Source: Pseudoalteromonas haloplanktis ATCC 14393 (GTDB lineage: Bacteria > Pseudomonadota > Gammaproteobacteria > Enterobacterales > Alteromonadaceae). Taken from it: a stretch of 64,000 bases of DNA. The stretch's first letter is position 1. Each line of letters starts with the position of its first letter. The position numbers and the translations under genes were made by a program. The notes beneath the pieces are model-generated. The model saw only the letters and a list, made by a program, of their open reading frames with translations, ran no database searches and was not told the origin of the DNA. Where the stretch lies: the NCBI RefSeq assembly GCF_000238355.1, contig NZ_AHCA01000002.1:372001-436000 (forward strand), written 5' to 3'. Positions 53,871 through 62,216 of this stretch are shown one piece after another.

Positions 53871-54623
53871 TTATACTGGGTTATCGATGTCAATAAAGGT
53901 TACGTCAAAGCCATGATGCTCAGCCAATAATTCACCGAGTGCTTTAATACCATAGCGCTCGGTGGCGTGATGGCCTGCGGCAAAAAAGTCAATCCCTTGC
54001 TCTCGAGAGCTATGAATCGTTTGCTCAGATGCCTCACCAGTCAAGTAAGCGTCTATGCCTTGGTTTGCAGCTAAATCAATATACCCTTGCCCACCACCGG
54101 TGCACCAAGCAATAGTTTCAATTGGCTCATCACGCACTGAACTAACCAACGGCTCTCGATCTAATACTTTTGCAATTTTTTGTGCGAAATCCTCAGCACT
54201 TAGCGGGGTTTTTAATCGCCCTTTTACCGCGACACTATTTGCCATAGGTTCTAAACCTGCGGTCATTTCTAAATCAAGTAATAAAGCAAGTTGTGCGTTA
54301 TTGCCTATCTCTGGGTGCACATCTAGCGGTAAATGATAGGCAAATAAATTGATATCATGGTTGAGCAGCGACGCTATACGACGTTTTTTCATACCCGTAA
54401 TGGGGTGTGCTTCCCCTTTCCAAAAATAACCATGGTGAACTAATATTGTATCTGCCCCCTGAGCAATTGCTGCATCTATCAGTGCTTGACTGGCAGTGAC
54501 ACCTGTCACAATTTTTTTAACCTGTTCTCGCCCCTCAATTTGTAATCCATTAGGACAAAAATCTTGGATAGTGTCAGGTTTTAAAATAGTGTTTAATAAG
54601 TGGTTAAATTCTCTGCGCTGCAT
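53871..54623 (-). CDS. Nif3-like dinuclear metal-centre protein (YbgI family)
   Basis: A 250-residue cytoplasmic protein of the Nif3/GTP cyclohydrolase I type 2-like family. The metal ligands are visible as ILVHHGYFWKGE, AYHLPLDVHPEIGNN and GHHATERYG. The length equals that of E. coli YbgI. The function is not settled. The start ATG 54623 has a weak SD (TGGA). Confidence 0.9.
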   Translation of the reverse strand: MQRREFNHLLNTILKPDTIQDFCPNGLQIEGREQVKKIVTGVTASQALIDAAIAQGADTILVHHGYFWKGEAHPITGMKKRRIASLLNHDINLFAYHLPLDVHPEIGNNAQLALLLDLEMTAGLEPMANSVAVKGRLKTPLSAEDFAQKIAKVLDREPLVSSVRDEPIETIAWCTGGGQGYIDLAANQGIDAYLTGEASEQTIHSSREQGIDFFAAGHHATERYGIKALGELLAEHHGFDVTFIDIDNPV

Positions 54624-54773
54624 TTTATTATTCCAGATTGGCGTTAAATTCTGTGCAAATTTTGGCGTTTATAGGGCTAAAATGGAAGGAAAATCGCAAA
54701 AAATTGAAAAGTAAGTCAAAAATAGGTATAAATAAATATTCTCAATCTGTGTTTACAACGTATAGGGCCTCTG

Positions 54774-55142
54774 ATGAGCAAACTAGACAAAACAGAAGTA
54801 TTAAATGCCTTTGAAGCAGCATATGAAGCAGCCAATGGTAAGAAACCTGAAATAACCACTAAACCTGGTTGGTACAGCATCGATGGCGGAAAAAACTTAC
54901 GCCTTGCAGATGTTGCTGAATTAACTGAGCAGTTAACATCAGGCGCACCGTCTGACAAACCTGCCGCTAAAGCGCCGGCTAAAAAAACTAAAACTAAAGC
55001 AGCTCCCGCTAAAGCAACTGTTAAAAAAGCACCATTTACGGTTACAACAGCGAATGAAGATGGCTACACAGCCGAAGAGTTTTGGATTGTGTACCTCGCT
55101 GAAAAAGATCACGATTGTCGTCTACCTCGCGGCGTAGTGTAA
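54774..55142 (+). CDS. Small lysine/alanine-rich hypothetical protein
   Basis: A 122-residue protein with AGGG seven bases before its ATG. Residues 1-55 form a compact acidic-basic domain with KPEITTKPGWYSIDGGKNLRLADVAELTEQL; 58-88 is a repetitive Ala-Lys-Pro-Thr linker (KAPAKKTKTKAAPAKA); 90-122 is a second small domain ending YLAEKDHDCRLPRGVV. The linker resembles those of nucleic-acid-binding proteins, but I recognise no family. The terminator at 55157 follows at once. Confidence 0.72.
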   Translation: MSKLDKTEVLNAFEAAYEAANGKKPEITTKPGWYSIDGGKNLRLADVAELTEQLTSGAPSDKPAAKAPAKKTKTKAAPAKATVKKAPFTVTTANEDGYTAEEFWIVYLAEKDHDCRLPRGVV

Positions 55143-55156
55143 GCTTTTAGTCTATT

Positions 55157-55184
55157 AAAAAAACCGCTTTTAAGCGGTTTTTTT
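55157..55184. terminator. Bidirectional terminator
   Basis: AAAAAAACCGCTT (55157-55169) and AAGCGGTTTTTTT (55172-55184) pair perfectly. The minus-strand HPP gene's stop codon is inside it. Confidence 0.85.
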
Positions 55185-55646
55185 ATCTGCCACAAAGTGT
55201 GCAAACTTTTTATTTATACTATTTGAAAATGATCCACACAGCACAATGAATACCGTACCAAACAACACTGGCATCAGCAAAAAGTCCCAACTTTGCCCGC
55301 TTAATATAACCAAAATAGGGTTTGCTCCCGCCGCAGGATGAATGGTATCTGTAAGCATCATCGCTGTAATCGCCAAGCCAGTAGCGACTGCAATGCTAAC
55401 TGGATCAACACCCACAAAATTCACAAAAACAACACCAATTAACGCCGTCAAAAAATGCCCTACAATCACGTTTTTTGCTTTTGCCAGTGGGCTCTGGGGT
55501 ACGCCAAACACTAACACTGCAGTGGCGCCAAAAGGGGCCATTAACCAAATACCATAATTTCCTAAACTTTCTAAATACGCCAGTACCAATAAAGTCATTG
55601 CAGAAAATACACCTGCACAGAGTGCTTTATAAAATGAATAGTTCAT
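55170..55646 (-). CDS. HPP-family membrane protein
   Basis: A 158-residue protein with four to five membrane helices. ATG 55646 (MNYSFYKALCAG) with GGGGGA upstream is preferred over the frame start at 55697, which would lie over the operators. The family marks APFGATAVLVFGVP and IHPAAGANPIL (the HPP motif) are present. HPP proteins are integral-membrane proteins, some of them linked to nitrite transport in plants and cyanobacteria, but the role here is unknown. It is divergent from a TetR-family gene with twin operators, so it is probably that regulator's target. Confidence 0.85.
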   Translation of the reverse strand: MNYSFYKALCAGVFSAMTLLVLAYLESLGNYGIWLMAPFGATAVLVFGVPQSPLAKAKNVIVGHFLTALIGVVFVNFVGVDPVSIAVATGLAITAMMLTDTIHPAAGANPILVILSGQSWDFLLMPVLFGTVFIVLCGSFSNSINKKFAHFVADKKTA

Positions 55647-55662
55647 AATTATCCCCCAAAGG

Positions 55663-55678
55663 TAGACCGACCTGTCTA
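55663..55678. promoter_or_regulatory. TetR-type operator 1
   Basis: TAGACCGACCTGTCTA, an imperfect palindrome that reads TAGACAGGTCGGTCTA on the other strand. Confidence 0.75.
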
Positions 55679-55690
55679 CACACAACAATA

Positions 55691-55706
55691 TAGACAAGTC
55701 GGTCTA
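55691..55706. promoter_or_regulatory. TetR-type operator 2
   Basis: TAGACAAGTCGGTCTA, differing at one base from the complement of operator 1. The two sites are separated by 12 bases between the divergent HPP and TetR genes, which allows joint repression. Confidence 0.78.
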
Positions 55707-55738
55707 CTTGTGTCAAGCTTATATTTTCAGGAGTAAGC

Positions 55739-56320
55739 ATGGATAAACGCACCCATATAATAAATACTGCGCTGGATGCCTTCTATCAAAAAGGCATCCA
55801 CAGTGTCGGTATTAACGAAATACTCAAACTTGCAAATGTGGCAAAAAAAACGCTTTATAACCATTTTGTAAGTAAAGAAGAGCTGGTATGTGCATGCCTA
55901 GAGCTCAGAGATCAACGGTTTAATACATGGCTAAGTAAGCAAATAGTAAACTGTACAACACCACAACACCTTGCCAGGGCATTATTTGCAGCTATCGCAA
56001 GTTGGATAGATAATAAAGCGCCTGAGCTTGGTGATTTTAATGGCTGTTTTTTTATTAATACAGCGGCCGAATACCCTCAGTCTGATCACCCAATTGCTAA
56101 GCTGTGCGCAGCACATAAACACGCGGTATTAAACCTGCTCATTGACACGCTCAGTCAAACTACGCAATTGCAAAATCAGCCCGCTAAAGCAATCGAGTTG
56201 GCGCAATTACTAATGACCCTAAAAGAAGGCATGATCTGCCAAGCCCGCGTCACACATACCACTAATCACTTTTTACAAAGCCCTGAGTTGTTATGTCGAT
56301 TAATGGATGTACAAGCATAA
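55739..56320 (+). CDS. TetR-family transcriptional regulator
   Basis: A 193-residue regulator. The N-terminal HTH region runs from 5 to 50 (IINTALDAFYQKGIHSVGINEILKLANVAKKTLYNHF in outline), followed by a helical ligand domain. AGGAG lies five bases before ATG. It is divergent from the HPP gene, with two matching operators in the spacer, so it likely controls itself and HPP. The C-terminal part (GCFFINTAAEYPQSDHP) resembles the group of TetR proteins with a conserved Asn/Thr/Ala-Glu loop. Ligand unknown. Confidence 0.88.
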   Translation: MDKRTHIINTALDAFYQKGIHSVGINEILKLANVAKKTLYNHFVSKEELVCACLELRDQRFNTWLSKQIVNCTTPQHLARALFAAIASWIDNKAPELGDFNGCFFINTAAEYPQSDHPIAKLCAAHKHAVLNLLIDTLSQTTQLQNQPAKAIELAQLLMTLKEGMICQARVTHTTNHFLQSPELLCRLMDVQA

Positions 56321-56343
56321 AAAAGCGGCTAGTGAAGCCGCTT
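56318..56343 (-). terminator. Terminator between tetR-type gene and amidohydrolase gene
   Basis: AAGCGGCT and AGCCGCTT pair around AGTGA. The T-run follows on the minus strand, so it mainly serves the amidohydrolase gene; its edge touches the stop of the regulator gene. Confidence 0.78.
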
Positions 56344-56371
56344 AAGTTATAGTCCAAAAATAAGTTAACTA

Positions 56372-59300
56372 TTACTGCTCAAAGTACAGTTTATCGCGCT
56401 GTTTTTGGCCAATCTCATTCATGGTTGCAGCATCAAACAAGCGACCATTGATCATAGTGTAATCTACTTTATCCGTATCACGGATATTGGTCAGCGGATT
56501 GCCATTAATCACGATTAAATCGGCAAGCTTGCCAACTTCTAACGAGCCAATATTTTTATCAAGGCCTATGTATTTAGCTGGATCAAGCGTCGCGGCGCGA
56601 ATTGCCTCAAGAGGTGTCATACCGCCTTGCGCAAACATCCAGATCTCCCAATGCGCGGCAAGCCCTTCTCGCTGGCCATGGGCACCTAAATTCACTACTA
56701 CCCCTAAATCTTGCAGCTCTTTTGCTACGCGAGCATTATTAAAGTGATTATAGTGGTGATCGGGTGCTTTAACACGACGCATTGAACGCGGAAGCAGTTG
56801 ATTTTTCGGCACAAATTTACTCAAGCGAGGGTGATTCCACACGTCAGTTTTATCATACCAATAGTTTTCCCCCCAAATACCACCATACGCAACACCTAAC
56901 GTGGGCGTATATCCCACATCACTTTGCGACCAAAGCTGTTTAATATCATCGTAAATGTTTGCTACGGGTATTGAATGCTCAATACCCGTATGACCATCGA
57001 CTACCATAGTCAAGTTATGTTGTAATAATGAACCACCTTCTGGCACCACCATCATCTCAAGCTCTCTACCCGCTTCAATTACTTGCTGGCGTTGCTCACG
57101 GCGAGGCTGGTTATATGACTTAACACTAAATGCGCCGACTTTCTTTAAACGTTCTAGATGGAATTTAGCATCGTCTAACGAATCGATATGCGAGGTATAA
57201 CCAGGCATATTGGCGCCATACAAAATAGTGCCGGTTGAGAAAATACGCGGGCCAACAATACTCCCCGCTTTTTGCATTTCGCTGGCTGCAAAAATTTCCG
57301 TTGTATCATTTGATGGATCGTGAATAGTGGTGACACCCAACGATAAACCAGCTAAGTTTTTCCAATTTTGCTCAGGAATGATTTCATCACTACCTTGTGA
57401 GCCATGTGCATGAGCATCAACAATCCCTGGCATAATGGTTTTACCAGTGACATCAATCACTTTCGCGCCTTTTGGAATGCTCACCTCAGCTGCATTACCA
57501 ACGGCTTTAATATGCTTACCATCAGTGAGCAGTACGCCATTTTCAATAACTTGCTCACCTTGCATTGTGATTATGCGCGCCCCTGTAAGCGCGATCATGC
57601 CTTTGGGTTCAGCCATTTTGCTGGTAAAACCAATATTTTCACCACTTTTAACTTTGAAGTCAGCATCATCTGATTTATTAATATCAAACAAACCCGCTAA
57701 GCTAGCGTGGTAAAGCTCAGGGCCTAAGCTCCAATACAGTTTATCGCTATTAGTGCTCCAGCTGATACTCTCACCAGCGCGTACAGATAACTGTTCGATT
57801 GGGAATTGGCTGTCTTTAGGGCCTATATTAATAGTTTTACCACTTTGCACTAAAGGAGTAACAAACACTTTAAAGCGCTCTGCAAAGGCTAAGTATTTGC
57901 CATCCGGCGATACTCTAAACTCGGTGGCATGCTCAGATTCATATAATTTAGAGATTTTTTTAGAATCCAACTCAATCATGCTCAATGTGGGCTTTGGCCA
58001 AGGACTCATTACATAAATGCGATCATTTTCTGCTGCAAATTGTGGCTGATAACCACTTTTAGTAATAAGTTCTGCTTTACCACCTTTGCTACTAACGGCA
58101 TATATACCCGGGTGCAAAGACCAATCAGGGTTTAAAATACTACCGCCAGAGGCTTTACGATACACAACAGTTTTACCATCAGGACTAAACGTTGGTTCAA
58201 CATATTTACCCGGCTCAGAGGTTATATCATCACCGCGACCGCTACGTGCTGATACAACACGAACAGCACCTTGCTCGTTATCATCCCATGTTACGTAAAC
58301 AATTTTTTTACCATCACGCGAAAACTGTGGAAACAACTCAAAATGGTCGTCCTGCTTTGTTAAACGCTTGATTTTTCCTGATTCTAAATCACGTTTATAA
58401 ATATGCCCTAATGCTTCAAAAATAGCCGTTTCACCATCAGGCGAAACTTGCACATTACGGAGCATTTTTACGTCAAACTCATCACTGTCAATGTTCTGTG
58501 TAAAGCGCACTGCTTTTTGTATTTTCTTACTGGTTTTAACTGCAAATGGCACGGTTTCTACATCGCCATCGCCCACATTCAGCTTGTGGATAGTCCCCCC
58601 GGCCCAAAACACCAATTCTTCATTATTAGGCGTCCATGCAATCGTTGGATACACACCATGGATGGCCCACGTTTCTTGCATGTCACGTTCAAGTTTATCG
58701 TATAACTTAGTGTGCTTACCGCTGGTTAAGTCATATAAATACAGGCTCGTTTGGAAGTCATCACGCTTAATATACGCCAGTTTTTTTCCATCTGGGGAAG
58801 GGGTTGGACGAATTGCACCTCCTACCCCATCAATAATCGTCTCGATCTCACCGGTTTGGCGATCATAACGTTTGATTTTATAAATACCTGCGACAGAATC
58901 CTTTGAATAATGGAAAGTTTTCCCCGGTGTAGCATCATGAGAAAAATACACATAACGACCATCAGGTGAAAACATTGGCTCGCCTAAATCTTTTTGGTCA
59001 TCCGCGCGTTTAGTTAGTTGTACACCTTTACCACCCGCTTTGTGATAAAGCCAGACTTCACCAGCACCGAGTGAACGAGTTGCAGTAAAGTGTTTACGTG
59101 CAACTATGTAGTCGCCATCAGGGCTCCAAGCAGGGCTATTGAGTAGACGAAACGTTTCATCAGTCACTGGCGTTTGGTTTTCACCATTTAAATCCATTAA
59201 CCAGATATTATCGCCACCACCTTGATCTGAGGTAAACGCAATGTGCTTTCCGTCAGGGCTAAACCGTGGCTGCATTTGCCATGCAATATCAGATGTAAGT

Positions 59301-59551
59301 TGTACCGCAGTGCCACCAGCTAGCGGCATAGTATAAATATCACCCAGCAAATCAAACACGATGGTTTTACCATCAGGGCTGACATCGACATTCATCCACG
59401 TGCCTTGTGAGACACTAATGCTCGCATCAAGAAATTGTCCTTGTGGGGCATCTACTTGCCACTTTTCATCATTGTTATCTTGTGCCTGAGCTTGACCATA
59501 TAAGGCCAATGACACTGCAACAGCCATCGCTGTATGTAGCATTGTTTTCAT
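56372..59551 (-). CDS. Exported beta-propeller / amidohydrolase protein
   Basis: A 1059-residue periplasmic protein with signal peptide MKTMLHTAMAVAVSLALYGQAQA. Residues about 40-640 contain a series of TolB-like (PD40) beta-propeller blades, with repeated SPDGKxIxF units (VSPDGKTIVFDLL, FSPDGKHIAFTSD, SPDGDYIVARKH, and so on). Residues 660-1059 form an amidohydrolase domain with metal-binding HAH in GIVDAHAHGSQG and a C-terminal LEVGKLADLIVINGNPL. Such fusions occur in marine bacteria, with the propeller perhaps holding a peptide-like substrate, but the reaction is not known. It lies between the TetR-type and MtfA genes. Confidence 0.85.
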   Translation of the reverse strand: MKTMLHTAMAVAVSLALYGQAQAQDNNDEKWQVDAPQGQFLDASISVSQGTWMNVDVSPDGKTIVFDLLGDIYTMPLAGGTAVQLTSDIAWQMQPRFSPDGKHIAFTSDQGGGDNIWLMDLNGENQTPVTDETFRLLNSPAWSPDGDYIVARKHFTATRSLGAGEVWLYHKAGGKGVQLTKRADDQKDLGEPMFSPDGRYVYFSHDATPGKTFHYSKDSVAGIYKIKRYDRQTGEIETIIDGVGGAIRPTPSPDGKKLAYIKRDDFQTSLYLYDLTSGKHTKLYDKLERDMQETWAIHGVYPTIAWTPNNEELVFWAGGTIHKLNVGDGDVETVPFAVKTSKKIQKAVRFTQNIDSDEFDVKMLRNVQVSPDGETAIFEALGHIYKRDLESGKIKRLTKQDDHFELFPQFSRDGKKIVYVTWDDNEQGAVRVVSARSGRGDDITSEPGKYVEPTFSPDGKTVVYRKASGGSILNPDWSLHPGIYAVSSKGGKAELITKSGYQPQFAAENDRIYVMSPWPKPTLSMIELDSKKISKLYESEHATEFRVSPDGKYLAFAERFKVFVTPLVQSGKTINIGPKDSQFPIEQLSVRAGESISWSTNSDKLYWSLGPELYHASLAGLFDINKSDDADFKVKSGENIGFTSKMAEPKGMIALTGARIITMQGEQVIENGVLLTDGKHIKAVGNAAEVSIPKGAKVIDVTGKTIMPGIVDAHAHGSQGSDEIIPEQNWKNLAGLSLGVTTIHDPSNDTTEIFAASEMQKAGSIVGPRIFSTGTILYGANMPGYTSHIDSLDDAKFHLERLKKVGAFSVKSYNQPRREQRQQVIEAGRELEMMVVPEGGSLLQHNLTMVVDGHTGIEHSIPVANIYDDIKQLWSQSDVGYTPTLGVAYGGIWGENYWYDKTDVWNHPRLSKFVPKNQLLPRSMRRVKAPDHHYNHFNNARVAKELQDLGVVVNLGAHGQREGLAAHWEIWMFAQGGMTPLEAIRAATLDPAKYIGLDKNIGSLEVGKLADLIVINGNPLTNIRDTDKVDYTMINGRLFDAATMNEIGQKQRDKLYFEQ

Positions 59552-59676
59552 TACATTCTCGCTTGTTCTTGTTGTTTATTAACCTAAACTCTGGTTAAGA
59601 GATTTATTAAGAGTGATTGCAACAAAATCAGCAACAAGTTACCAGTGATATCTGATAAAGCGCAGTTATTTGGCGG

Positions 59677-60501
59677 TTAATGCCATTTTATCGGGTCAAA
59701 TTGGTAATAACCGACCAGCAAACTATATATTTCAGGATCGTAATGGCGCAACTCGGCAGGTTTTTCAAGAAAGGTTTCTGTGATCACGGCAAAAAATTCA
59801 GCTTCATTGGTCGCGCCATAACTATGAATAACATGAGGCATGTTATAAGCCACATGAGTTTTTAACTGGTTAAAAGCACGGCTAAAAACACGCCCCCACT
59901 GTTGATAATCAGCTTGTTTAGCTAATAACGGTGTGCCCGTTGTTTTCCCTGTTTCTTGATCAAGCTGATGTGCAAATTCATGAAACACTAAATTATGGCC
60001 GTCACTTGGCAAGCGGTTCCCTTCTAATACATCATGCCAACTCAGTACTAAAGTGCCGCCTGGCCATGACTCTCCTTGGCGCACTGTATTGTGATAACTC
60101 ACCAACCCGGCGCTGTCACGTGACGTTTGCGGGGCATAATATGCACTTGGATAAAGCAAAATTTCTTTTACATTTTGGTATAAAGGCCAAGGCTTATTGA
60201 GCACTAAAACGCATGCATCAGCAGCAACAATTAACTTCATCGCCTCATTGAGTTTTAAGCCATCGCAGCCGATAAAGCGTTTTTCATTTAAAAACCAGAC
60301 AATATGGCGCTCTAACTTCTCTCGTTCGCTATCGGTCATTCTTTGGTAAATTGGCATACAACGTAGTAGCAAGGCTTTTTGTTTATCGTCTAAACGGAAG
60401 TCTTGATATTTCCTTTGCCACAATCGATTTTGAATGACAGGCCATTGCCAATAAACAACGACAAACGCAATCAGCGCCAGCATTAATAATCCGTTGACCA
60501 T
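59677..60501 (-). CDS. mtfA: MtfA-like zinc peptidase (M90)
   Basis: A peptidase of family M90. The frame begins with GTG 60513; ATG 60501 (MVNGLLMLALIAFVVVYW) is a better start, preceded by GTGGA, giving 274 residues. An N-terminal membrane helix is present, which E. coli MtfA lacks. The zinc site is HEFAH in LVFHEFAHQLDQETG (H178, H182 from the GTG), and GATNEAEFFAVITETFLEKP has the third ligand Glu. E. coli MtfA binds the Mlc repressor and so modulates glucose PTS genes; no such partner is shown here. The SD and the membrane anchor are as seen; the role is inferred. Confidence 0.87.
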   Translation of the reverse strand: MVNGLLMLALIAFVVVYWQWPVIQNRLWQRKYQDFRLDDKQKALLLRCMPIYQRMTDSEREKLERHIVWFLNEKRFIGCDGLKLNEAMKLIVAADACVLVLNKPWPLYQNVKEILLYPSAYYAPQTSRDSAGLVSYHNTVRQGESWPGGTLVLSWHDVLEGNRLPSDGHNLVFHEFAHQLDQETGKTTGTPLLAKQADYQQWGRVFSRAFNQLKTHVAYNMPHVIHSYGATNEAEFFAVITETFLEKPAELRHYDPEIYSLLVGYYQFDPIKWH

Positions 60502-60573
60502 ATGAGTGTCCACTTAAAAGCTATGCTGTATTAATATGTCCATTAGCTGACAAATTCAATTAGTTTACGGTAA

Positions 60574-60608
60574 ATAAAAAGCCGCATATCCATTGAGGAG
60601 CTGCGGCT
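60574..60608 (-). terminator. Terminator of the M23 peptidase gene
   Basis: On the minus strand AGCCGCA and TGCGGCT pair around a 15-base loop and are followed by TTTTTATTT. It lies 56 bases beyond the M23 stop. Confidence 0.72.
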
Positions 60609-60663
60609 ACTTGTAGTTAACCTCTGTTATACACTGCAATTTACAAACAGCAAAGCACTACAA

Positions 60664-61902
60664 TCAACGATACAGTGGCTGCCATGCACAAGTACGATAG
60701 CCATTACGTTCAAAGTAGAAACGGTTACAGTTATCGTCATAGTTACTAGTGCCGACATCGATACGATGGCCACTAATGTACTGATTGTGCAATGACACCT
60801 GTTGACCGTTATATAACAAAGTGAAATGTACGTGTGGGCCTGACGATTGCCCACCTTCACATAGCGCTTGGTTATAGCTATTAGCATAACGGCCAAGCCA
60901 TGCACCAGGTTGCACATAATCGCCACTGTTATATTGTAAGTTAGACATATGATAGTAGTTAGTTGAGTAACCACTAGAATGCGTTACACGGATATTACAC
61001 GATGAAAAACGTGTAACTGTGCCTCCATGAGCCGCTTGTACATAGGGCGTATTACTTCCCCAACCTCCTGAACCATTATTAAAATCAAGTGATGAGTATG
61101 GATACCCTGAACCTGTATTGGAGTGGGCTCCACCGCTATACCAGTAACCAGATGGCCAGGGTAGATCCATAGAAAAACTAGCAGCTAGAGCTTGCTGATC
61201 AATACTGTGTATCTCATTGTTTGGTGAACGTTGTAATTGGACACTACTATCTGGAAATAAGCTGTCAAAAGTCGCTAAAAAGTCGATTAAATTGCTACTA
61301 ACATGATTAGCCTTCCCTTTTTCCACAGCCAATTTCTTACGTTTATTAAGCATACTAACCAAAGCTGCTGTTGCAGCAGTACTGCTATTTACGCTCGCCG
61401 AATTGGTTATCGCCGTACGCGTAGATTGTGATTCTTTTGCCGTAACTTGGCTTTCTTGCCATTGCTTAAAAGCATAAAACCGCTGACTTAATTTTGTAGT
61501 CACATCTTCTACTTGGGCATCAAAACCCTGCTCATCAGATAAACCTGATAAAGGGTTATTGAAATCAGCATCTGGGTTTGAAAGTAACCCACTTTGCTGC
61601 TCAATTAAGGCCAAAATAATTTTCGGATTAATACTCGTAAAGCCCGCCCAATGTAAAATAAGTTCTTGTTTATCTTGTAGTGCAGGGGCATATAATGCAA
61701 AAAAGTTATCCCAATCTTCATTTAATAAAGCATTATTAAATACAAACTGAGTATCATCAACAGCCAGTAAAGCATTTAATTTTAGTGATTCAATAGACTC
61801 GGCTGTAAAGGAAAAATTATCGTGTTTATGACCTTCTGCAAGTACCGCAGGTGAGATACCTAAGACACCTGCGAGTGCGAGGGTAATTATATTATTTTTC
61901 AT
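60664..61902 (-). CDS. LasA-like secreted M23 metallopeptidase
   Basis: A 412-residue preproenzyme. The signal peptide is MKNNIITLALAGVLGISPAVLA; about 24-225 would be a propeptide, with no domain seen; the C-terminal 180 residues are an M23 lysostaphin-type domain. Zinc ligands are H and D in GAHSNTGSGYPYSSLDF and the second H of HVHF; paired cysteines (CNIR..CEGG, CNRF..CAW) are like those of Pseudomonas LasA, which cuts glycine-rich peptides in cell walls and elastin. AAGGA lies seven bases before ATG 61902. It may serve in predation or nutrient release. Confidence 0.9.
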   Translation of the reverse strand: MKNNIITLALAGVLGISPAVLAEGHKHDNFSFTAESIESLKLNALLAVDDTQFVFNNALLNEDWDNFFALYAPALQDKQELILHWAGFTSINPKIILALIEQQSGLLSNPDADFNNPLSGLSDEQGFDAQVEDVTTKLSQRFYAFKQWQESQVTAKESQSTRTAITNSASVNSSTAATAALVSMLNKRKKLAVEKGKANHVSSNLIDFLATFDSLFPDSSVQLQRSPNNEIHSIDQQALAASFSMDLPWPSGYWYSGGAHSNTGSGYPYSSLDFNNGSGGWGSNTPYVQAAHGGTVTRFSSCNIRVTHSSGYSTNYYHMSNLQYNSGDYVQPGAWLGRYANSYNQALCEGGQSSGPHVHFTLLYNGQQVSLHNQYISGHRIDVGTSNYDDNCNRFYFERNGYRTCAWQPLYR

Positions 61903-62216
61903 CTTTTGTTCCTTGTATAAATATCAAAAAGATCCCTAACTGGGAACAAAAGGTATAGCATCAAGGTTAAATAAATGTTAATAAAATGTTTTTATGTTTA
62001 CATTAACATATTTTATGTACCTGATATGGTGTGGCCTGTAGCAGGTTTTCTCAACTAAAAACAAAATGCACAAAAAGCGCACAATTCAAGGGCTAAACAC
62101 TATCCCTATAATGATCTAACAGCGATAGAGATAACTTTAATTAAGAACTTTGGCTAACGAGAGGTATAGCTGAAAAAGGGTAGAGTAGCATCTACCCCTT
62201 TAAAACGAGCTAAGGT
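61903..62216. other. Spacer between the M23 gene and the right-edge gene
   Basis: AT-rich, 314 bases, no gene. It should hold the M23 promoter; the two flanking genes run in the same direction. No confident terminator was seen after the right-edge gene. Confidence 0.45.

Noticed and set aside
60627..60974. A 115-codon frame overlapping the 3' end of the M23 peptidase gene
   Set aside because: It lies in another frame of the conserved catalytic domain and its peptide is low-complexity (repeats of Thr, Val and Ile), so it is a shadow.
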